DNA of 64,000 bases from Hyposmocoma kahamanoa. Taxonomy: Eukaryota; Arthropoda; Insecta; Lepidoptera; Cosmopterigidae. This document shows, piece by piece, positions 56,246 to 64,000 of the stretch; positions within the stretch are counted from its first letter, which is position 1, and each line of letters opens with the position of its first letter. Location: positions 15,122,373-15,186,372 of the forward strand of contig NW_020654810.1 of assembly GCF_003589595.1 (NCBI RefSeq). The letters are read 5' to 3'. A program made the position numbers and the translations under genes. Under the pieces are notes generated by a model. That model saw only the letters and a list, made by a program, of their open reading frames with translations. It searched no databases and was not told where the DNA came from.

Positions 56246-57156
56246 CTGAAATAGTAATAAATTTTAGGAATTAATTATCTAAATCACTCAGCTGATTAAT
56301 GAGCCAATGAAGGAGCGAAAATATCAAATGCTAGGAAATAATTTGGAGTTTTTATAAATCTACCCTTAAAACCTTCAACTTGCGGTATAGGTCATTTCGT
56401 TTAAATGACATTGAATAGGTTCTCCCTTGCCTTTTGAACGTGTAATCAAGGCCGCTCGCATAATAGCAACTAGTTTATATCAAAGATGGGCATTTAGTTA
56501 TGCAATCAATTCAGTGCGCCGTCAAGGTCTATACACAATGTACGGGTATCCTTTTTTGCGACGGTTTGGAATAATTATTGTTTGATTTGAAGGACAATCG
56601 TCAAAAAAGCAAGATGGTGGCATTCAATAAAATCTAAACTCCTTTCTTATATAAATAATGAACATACTTAAAGACAACCGTCACAACGATAAAGTATTAT
56701 TTAATATTCGAGTGTAGTGTATTATGATACCTGAAATATTATTTAATACAATTACAATAACACTATCATCATCGACCAATAAACCGTTACCGTTCTATAA
56801 AACATTACAAAATAAACTGAAAATACCATAGAAAAATACTGCAGTGCAACGTGGCCCTATACGGTAATTTCAAGATAGGTTTTACCTTTACAGTCACCCT
56901 ACGTGAAAAGGCGAACAATTTTTATTGAATAGTTTTTAAGGAATCACAAAAGATTTCTGTGAGATCTGATTTTTTTTTGTAAAAGCAGAAAGTAAAGTTA
57001 TGTAAATTTAAATAAAAAATCTGCAACTTTCACTCACTGTGCTAGCAACTTAGCAATTACTGAGTGGTGCATGGATAATCAGTTTTTAACTTCTTGGGTT
57101 TTGGGCGATTTTCGAACCAGGTGCAATGTACTTTGTCTATACTATACATTGTCTTT
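56246..57156. other. Gene-free AT-rich stretch
   Basis: Nothing recognised. Confidence 0.4.
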
Positions 57157-57447
57157 GAGATGAAACTATTTTTTCCTTTGGATCTAAATCATGTATATTT
57201 GTTTTTTTTTCAAACAAAACGTTGGTTTGTTTTTTTAACACACTCACTCATAGCCCCGCACTAGAGAAACCCTATATCGCGGGTGCCATGGACACACACA
57301 TGATACCCAAATTACATTCCAACTCATGATAGAAATAAATATAAGCCATATAAATATTTCTCATGGCTCGGGAATCGAACCCGGGACCTCTGCGTCATCA
57401 AAAACAAAGTCATCATTTCCTATGTGTAATCGCGAAAACCTAAGCAC
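57157..57447. mobile_element. Older repeat interrupted by a SINE family A copy
   Basis: The SINE (minus strand, 57240-57400) shows GCACTAGAGAAACCCTATAT, CGGGTGCCATGGACACACAC and B-box complement GGGAATCGAACCCGG. Before it lies GATGAAACTATTTTTTCC with GGATCTAAATC (reverse of 2140-2185). After it lies CATTTCCTATGTGTAA and TCGCGAAAACCTAAG (direct). The layout suggests the SINE landed in an inverted-repeat element. Confidence 0.65.
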
Positions 57448-58188
57448 CTTGTCTTTGATTTTCAATAGTAACTTCAATGGGACAAAAGCATTCTTTATTT
57501 TATTATTACAAATTCTTAAAAACAGTCTTAGCTAACTATATATTATATATATATCCAAAAAAATCTGTAATGTACCACAGATTTTTTTTGGATTTGCCAA
57601 AAGAACACTTAGGTGTAGATATTTACAGTCCTATTAGGTTTTATATACCTAATATTACAAATATAGTAGGTAGAATGAATATTATAATTTTAAACATTAT
57701 AGTATAATTGGTAGTGAACAGAACCAAAAAAGTGTAAGAAAAGTGATTTCAGGGTTTTTCGTATTTGCTTATTCATTTGTTCTCTATAATAATAGCGAAC
57801 GTGTTCTGATATGTTACATTTATGGCAAATCAAGGAACGCTGCCATTACTCACAATATTAAATTCGTATAAACAGGATAATGAAATATTCTGTTTTTTAT
57901 TTGTTGGACAGAGATAAACATTTATTTATCGTATACTAAATTTCGTAATTTTAAATAATAACATTTTCCACATCACCATTATCGGAAAATTAGAAATGAG
58001 TTACTTACATACTGTAAAATTAACCTAATTTAACCTTTAATATTTTTTTGGCTGACATCAGTAAAACTTATATGTATAGACTCTATATTCTTGACATCGT
58101 TGTCAAAGATGTAACAAAACGCAAAGTTCTACAATTAAAAAAAATCTTCTGGTAAAAGCAAATCTAAATGGATATATATATGCGCACA
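57448..58188. other. Gene-free AT-rich stretch
   Basis: Nothing recognised. Confidence 0.4.
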
Positions 58189-58425
58189 TATATACTGTCG
58201 CCGTTAGTTGAAGGCGCTTGTGATAAAACTCAAAACCCAGAAAGAAATAATGTTTTAACAAATTAAATAAAAAAAACATCTACTTTTCTCTTGCGGCAAC
58301 TTCATAACTTATCCACTTAAGAAAAATAAAAATAGTGACAGATCGCCATTTTTTTCTGATCGCGGTAGTATAAATATTTTTTTTTAATGTCACATGCGTC
58401 CTTACAACTAACGGCGGCAGTATAT
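58189..58425. mobile_element. MITE, family M5
   Basis: TATACTGTCGCCGTTAGTTG at the left (58191 on) and, complemented, ATACTGCCGCCGTTAGTTGT at the right (to about 58424). Both continue into GGNGC.TGTGA. The arms are about 35 bases; the middle is AT-rich. TA lies at both borders. Confidence 0.8.
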
Positions 58426-59777
58426 TACGCAATAGCAAACTAATATAAAAGGGCAATGACCGCGAAGGTCATCCCACGCACTAGGTATCAATAGTGACAT
58501 AAGCTAATCGTTAGATAACAGTTCAATGACCTTTATCAGCTTTATAGATGTTCCGGGTTCGATGTTCTCGCAAGGACGGTCGTCAATACATTGACAGCTC
58601 AGCTTTTGCGTACTTAAGCGTGCACTTACGTGCTTATATTTGCGAGGTTGTGACATAATATTACTGAGATATTATGAGTAACGTCTCTTGATCATGGTTT
58701 TCGAAATACAGAACATAACATGCTATGTGTTTTTTCTTATGTTACGTACCAGCATTATTGTACATACGTATATATCTACATATTCTGAATTAAGGTTTCT
58801 TATTTTCTTCCTTTTGTATGTACATAAAAGTGGGAAAAACGATAAATTTAACAAAATTGAAACTGATGGCAGGTGTAATCTGGTTAATAATCCGACGAGA
58901 CCAATAACTTTAAAGTTACCTCACTTCCGCGTTTAAAGTGTAATTTCAAGATATTTTTATTAATGTTGCACAATAATGGGTTGTAAAATTTCTTAATTAG
59001 GAATTGAAAGATCAGTGACCGGCAATTACCTCAGGCCTATTTACAAATAACGATTATTGAATATTAATGTCAACAGAAATTGATTTCTCGTCAATATGAC
59101 TCGTTAAGATCGATGAAAAACTTTCAATTTACTTAGAAGTCGTTTTGATTCGATAACAATAGTAGAAATGTGACATTTTTTCGTAATTGTATCGATATAA
59201 AAATCGAAGGGTCACTGCCCGCGATTGATGATAATACTAATAATTTCTTAATGAGTTTATCGGCTTTAAATGTGATCAATGAACACGAGATCCGCCTGAT
59301 TAGAGGTCCATGTGCTAAGGTGGCATTACCACAGTGGTCAACGATCTCTAGATCTCTACTACAATCATATATTTATATACCTAAGTTATGTATGTACACG
59401 AATGTTGCAATACTTACCGCTTATAAAGAAGGTCCCGAGTTCAACCTTACTGGGAGGACTAGTAATTTTAACTCAGCATTCTTCGAATTATATGGAGAAT
59501 AGTTCGACTTCGAATACTTGTGAAGTCATCAATCCGAATTGGACCAGACTGGGGGACTGTGGCCTATATAACCTTCACTTTACAGTAGACCCATACCAAG
59601 CTGTGGAAGGTTTATTGGTGGATAATACCAGTATCATATAATGAATACTTACTCGTTCCTAAATATATTTATTAAGTATTTAGCATTGCAAACATCTTAT
59701 ATAAAAAACAGCTGTTGGTCCGATAGCAATGGCATACAAATTCGGTCAAATTGGTACCGCCCACTCTCACGTCCATT
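58426..59777. other. Gene-free stretch
   Basis: A 110-codon plus frame at 59170-59502 and an overlapping 109-codon frame at 59312-59641 are not recognised. GGTCCCGAGTTCAACC near 59432 resembles a tRNA B box, so a further SINE-like scrap is possible. Confidence 0.35.
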
Positions 59778-59972
59778 TCACATTTCACTTTCATCGAACC
59801 AGCCCAAGAGTTGCGACAAACGGTCCGGAGTCGTTGAACTCATCCGTGTCCTCGCGGCCGTGTGCCGATTAAATAATTTCCGCGCTGCGTTGTCAAAATA
59901 CTCATGATGACCCAATGGTACAGTGAATGCGGCGGTCGATGAACCCACACCGGCCGTGCAAAATACCGACAT
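59778..59972 (-). other. GC-rich 64-codon open frame, unidentified
   Basis: Minus-strand frame from MSVFCTAGVGSSTAAF to GWFDESEM. Its base composition is near 50% GC in AT-rich surroundings, as an exon or a transposon fragment would be. I do not recognise the protein. It lies upstream of the candidate start exon at 56.2 kb on the same strand, but has its own ATG and stop. Confidence 0.25.
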
Positions 59973-61324
59973 GTTCGGCAGTTTTATCGAATTGACAATC
60001 GCTATCTAGAGAATACCGTAACCCATACGTTATCAATACTTCTAAATTCGGGATCTATCTAATCAACTTTATCATATAGGGTAATTGATTTTGACCGATA
60101 ATAATGGATACAGTTACAATAGTTTGTTATTACGAAAAATTTATAATTCAATGAGATGAGTCACTGCCTTCGAATACAAAAGAAGACACTGCTCTTTGTT
60201 TACTTAATATAATTGTAAATAATGTAGTTGTAGACCGTGAGAATGAGAACGAAATATATTATATTAACAACAAATAACACATTTATAGAGTGTGTAATAA
60301 ATAAGGGATATATATAGACAGAGATTGTTATAGAAGTTCCCTGAACGCTATACCTTGGGCCTCATCAAGGCGAGAGTCAAAAGGCATTATGTAGGTATGC
60401 GGTGTGCATGCGACATCGTTGATCTCATCGTCACTTTCCATCAGGTGAGATGGAGGTCAAACTTTGAAATTGTAAACACATGAAAAAGTACTATAAACAA
60501 ACAAATTTGCACAAAACTCATTACGTGTAATGCGAAACCAAATTAAATATGCATAAAACCATATATGTATACGACAGACAACGGTTACGTATACCGATTA
60601 AAATAAAGTAACAATGATTCATTATTTTATAATACTAGCCCATCTCAATCATAACAGCTACAAATACTAGCTGGTAGATAAAGCTTCTAATTACTTTAAA
60701 GACTATGAAAGCTGACCACTGACATGTAAAACATGTATTTTTTGTAGCGGGTCTCTTTATATCCGTGAGGTGGCGTTGGTATGGCTAACTATCAATTTAA
60801 CCGTTCCGTTAATATTTACTATTTTGAATTATATAAACATTTTAAAGTTAACAAAAAGTTGCATAATATTTCAATTTGTTACTAGATTAGCCAGTGTTGT
60901 GAAATACATAAGGAAATATCCAGTTAAAATAGCTCTACCATCGAAAACAGACTTCTACAAGTTAATGGAACTTATTTGGATTAACAATAAATGACGAATA
61001 TGAAGTAGAAGAGATCACCGCTACGAAAATAGCAAAACCTAAAACATAATTCACGACGATTTAAAAACTAACTAAAGATGACCACTAATAGATACCAGAA
61101 ACAATGTAAAATCAAATCTATTAATTCACGTGACAGCAGCACTGTACAGCAGCAACACACTACTGCTGTTTTTCGGCTATACACACTCGAGGTTAACCGA
61201 TCTTACATCAAAATATAAGTTCTATCACAAATATAACAGGAGCATTGGATGCAATTTTAAAAAACGGACTCATTGCATATTCTATTGAGTAGAAGCCCCA
61301 TATCTTTCCACATTAGTTTTGATT
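59973..61324. other. Gene-free AT-rich stretch
   Basis: Nothing recognised. Confidence 0.4.
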
Positions 61325-61905
61325 ATAGTGATTCTCTCTACAGATCCTTAGGGTATACGAGAAGGACACTATAACCTGTGCGCAAACAGAAATTTTATAA
61401 ATTCAGGTTCTGACCCTAGATCAGGCAGTGTACAGGGTTGTCACAGACCTCTGTCATTTGATTTCATCCGGTTCTTCGAGAGGCTAGTGCCTCGGGTGAG
61501 CCGCCCCGAGTGCGCGTACAGTGCCCTCCCTATTATCCAGATATTATAAGTACCGGAATTGTAGGCACGCCCACTTCCCGTTGCGCATTGCACAACTAGC
61601 GGTGGCCACCGCTAAGTCGTCGACTCTGAGTCCTATCAAATCTCCTCATTGGTGGCGGAGCTGTAAGGCACGCTCACTTCCCGACGCCGAAAAACGACGT
61701 CTCTCCAGTTTCCAATAACCTAAGCGGCTGGAGGGACCTGAGGATATCTATCTTATCCTTTACTAGGTCTCCGGGCTAGGGCCGGAGATGTCATTATCGA
61801 CATTACATGACATTATCGCAGTGTCCTGCGATAATGTCCGGACATAGCTTCCAACTTACAGGGCGTAGGTTCTCCGGAAAACCCTATCTCTCGAGTCGGT
61901 AGATA
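61325..61905 (-). repeat. Repeat D, long copy
   Basis: The complement shares with 9655-10030 GGTCAGAACCTGAA, CCGGATGAAATCAAATGACA, the GGGCGGCTCACC block and the CTACCGACTCGAGAGATAGG end. It carries about 280 extra bases in the middle, with a hairpin GACATTATCGCA / TGCGATAATGTC at 61809-61838. Confidence 0.65.
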
Positions 61906-61909
61906 ACGG

Positions 61910-62010
61910 ACCATTGAGTAGTAGCAGAGCTCTGTAGCAGCAGAGTACTTCCCGTACTACCACCATACCTTTTCTGCTGCCAAGCAGTATGTGAGTATTA
62001 CTGCGTTCGG
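61910..62010 (-). repeat. Repeat R2, 3' end only
   Basis: Complement: CAGAGTACTTCCCGTACTAC, TTCTGCTGCCAAGCAGTATG, TTACTGCGTTCGGATTTTGA. Confidence 0.7.
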
Positions 62011-62679
62011 ATTTTGAGAGGGTGCAACACAAGAATGTAAACAAATTTATACATTGAATATTTATAATTATAATCGGAATCTTATTTGCTGCAACGATAT
62101 AAAATATTAATCTAAAATTTAGGTTTAGGAATATATGATATATTTACATTTTCCCATTACAAAAAGAAACACAACACCATGGGCCAGTCAAGAACTTAAT
62201 CATTGCATTGCAATTTTTGTACAATAATTAATTTCTGTACAATGAAACATGGAAATTGATGTAGATAATATGGTGCGCGCGAGAACATACTTTTCGATAT
62301 AGTTTTTTAATATTTTTTTTTATATTTAAATTCTTTTTGACGTTTGTTTTTAATCTCGGTTTTCATGTCAAATAGCTGGATAAAATACGTTCCATAAGAT
62401 TCAAAAGGATTTTTAATTCTTTCGCCTTTTTCTTTCTATTTATGCGTCTCGCCAACACATGTGTGTAAAAATATTCAGCTTCAATAAAACATATTTAGCC
62501 TGCGTGATCAACTGTTCAATAAGGACAAGATTATGTACAAAAACTTGTATAAAGCAATGTGGTAAATTATAAATAATGAAATTAATTAATAAATAAGTGT
62601 CACACACATACAGGTTGTAATCGTTAAGTGTGCCCAGGTGATTGATTATTCTGTAAATTTATGAGATATCGAAAACCTT
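62011..62679. other. Gene-free AT-rich stretch
   Basis: Nothing recognised. Confidence 0.4.
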
Positions 62680-62895
62680 CAAACTGATAGCGAAAGTACG
62701 TTACCTAAACACCAAAAACAAAGATCAGCAACAAACACATGGAGAAATTTGAGAGGTCCGTTGATCCGTTCCGTGGTTTAGTTGGCATAGCGTCTGGCAC
62801 GGTTTGCTAGAAGACGACGGTTCGAATCCAGCCGGATAGAAGGAATGTTTTCTAAGTGTTCGATCATTGTATCTAGAATAATTATAACAAGGTAA
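62680..62895 (+). mobile_element. SINE family C copy
   Basis: GAGAGGTCCGTTGATCCGTT, GCATAGCGTCTGGCACGG, GGTTCGAATCCAGCCGG and TAAGTGTTCGATCATTGTAT. Confidence 0.8.
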
Positions 62896-63531
62896 TAGTT
62901 GGTTACACATTTTTGGTATGTAGGTACACAACTACTCAATTTTATCCACATGTTCAGAGTACACGTTTAAAATCATACGCATTTCACAAAATTTCTTATT
63001 AAGATTATAAGATAGAGTACGGACTGGTGTAAGAGTGGCAAATGAAAATGATATTGAACCGTACACGTTGAATGAATTCATTGACATCTGCTTGTTGTTA
63101 TGTGGCAGATATATTGTCATATTAACTGAAATATAGATTAATCGTTTGGATTATTTTGATGCTGATTGTATCAACTTGTGGCAAAAAAATTTAATTCTTA
63201 AAAACCTCTAAATTATTCCCATGTCAAAACCTTTACCTACGTAAAATAATAATATGTAAAACATATGACTGATGGGTCCGTAGCGTATTTATGCAAGTAC
63301 TCAACGTGTGAAGTGTTTAACACTTGTATGTTAAGAGCGCTCTTCGAATAAGTGGGTCTACGTGGATACGATAGGAAACTTACTAGTACCTACAAAGGCA
63401 AGTACTATTTATTGTGTGACATATATTACTAAGTATTCTTATTTATTTATGTTTTAGCTAGTTTTATCAGGGCACACCTCTGGAGATGATCTAGAATAAC
63501 AATAACATTAGAATAGTTATTTGTTATGCAT
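62896..63531. other. Gene-free stretch
   Basis: Nothing recognised. Confidence 0.4.
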
Positions 63532-63650
63532 GGCTGCAAAGTTGTTGTTTGACGCGTGTACTTGTATTGAAACCTGAGCAAGCAAGAAGCCTCGGATTGC
63601 TTACTTGTTTCGCTCGTGGTTCAAAAACAGAATCCTGAGCGTAGCGACAA
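63532..63650 (-). mobile_element. MITE family M3, truncated copy
   Basis: GGCTGCAAAGTTGTTGTTTG, TTGTATTGAAACCTGAGCAA, TTTCGCTCGTGGTTCAAAAA and AGAATCCTGAGCGTAGCGAC. Complementary to 46610-46728; the other end is missing. Confidence 0.7.
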
Positions 63651-63819
63651 AATTACTTATCTTTGTCAATGTAATGTTAACTTCTCATTTGAAAAAGAAG
63701 CTAGTGAGGTGAAAAAGTATTTGTCTATGAAATAATGAATAATAACACGATTAGAACAAAAAAAATGATGATTTTCGTATGTCGTATACATCGTAGGAGT
63801 AGCTTTTACTATTTTTTTT

Positions 63820-64000
63820 AATATAATACTGGGACGAACAAGTCGAACAGTTGCAGTGTCACTCAGAGCTTTAAATCGCAAAGATCTGAGGGATACTGCC
63901 ACTGTGCCCGTGGCCCTGGGATATATGTTGACAAGCCTTTTGTGTTTGTAATTTCACTTGCAGTAAGTAATGCTCACATCACTGCTCTGCACCAGACAGG
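63820..64000 (+). repeat. Repeat R2 copy, cut by the window edge
   Basis: AATACTGGGACGAACAAGTC through CTCAGAGCTTTAAATCGCAA to TAATGCTCACATCACTGCTC. The second block (CGTGCGCCTG) is missing. Confidence 0.75.

Overview
This is a window of insect nuclear DNA, AT-rich and full of short interspersed repeats. Two multi-exon cytochrome P450 genes with GT-AG introns, tRNA-derived SINEs, fold-back elements and a mariner remnant all point to a moth or butterfly (Lepidoptera). That placement rests on recognising the P450 families and the general look of the repeats; I cannot name the species.

The only two genes I can assemble completely lie tail to tail between 6.9 and 16.8 kb. On the plus strand is CYP306A1 (phantom), the microsomal ecdysteroid 25-hydroxylase: seven exons, 539 residues. 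On the minus strand is CYP18A1, the ecdysteroid 26-hydroxylase/oxidase that inactivates 20-hydroxyecdysone: six exons, 543 residues. One enzyme helps make the moulting hormone and the other destroys it, and their ends are 1.7 kb apart. Both reading frames close across every splice junction, and each product has the AGxxT, ExxR, PERF-like and haem-cysteine motifs.

Layout: 0-4.7 kb holds a broken mariner, a SINE, other repeats and a degenerate tandem array. 4.7-6.9 kb is the upstream region of CYP306A1, with a CRE, a CACGTG box, a TATA box and a palindrome made of two abutting TTACGTAA sites. 6.9-12.9 kb is CYP306A1, whose first two introns (1.7 kb each) are loaded with repeats. 12.9-14.3 kb is the convergent spacer. 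14.3-17 kb is CYP18A1 and its promoter. At 17.95-18.08 kb lies an inverted broken copy of part of CYP18A1 exon 1, beside a SINE. At 19.5-21.7 kb lies an inverted repeat of about 2.2 kb.

From 22 to 64 kb I find no complete gene. The region is a mosaic of at least seven fold-back or inverted-repeat elements, one hAT-type element with an 8-bp target duplication, three SINE families, one repeat present in about fourteen copies, and LINE debris. Two minus-strand segments look like real exons of an unassembled gene: a start-codon exon at 56.2 kb and a stop-codon exon at 38.4 kb. I could not connect them.

I found no CRISPR, operon, rRNA or independent tRNA gene, and no clear new multi-gene system. 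The most interesting items are the 2.2-kb inverted repeat, the CYP18A1 fragment, the CYP306A1 core-promoter palindrome and the orphan exons.
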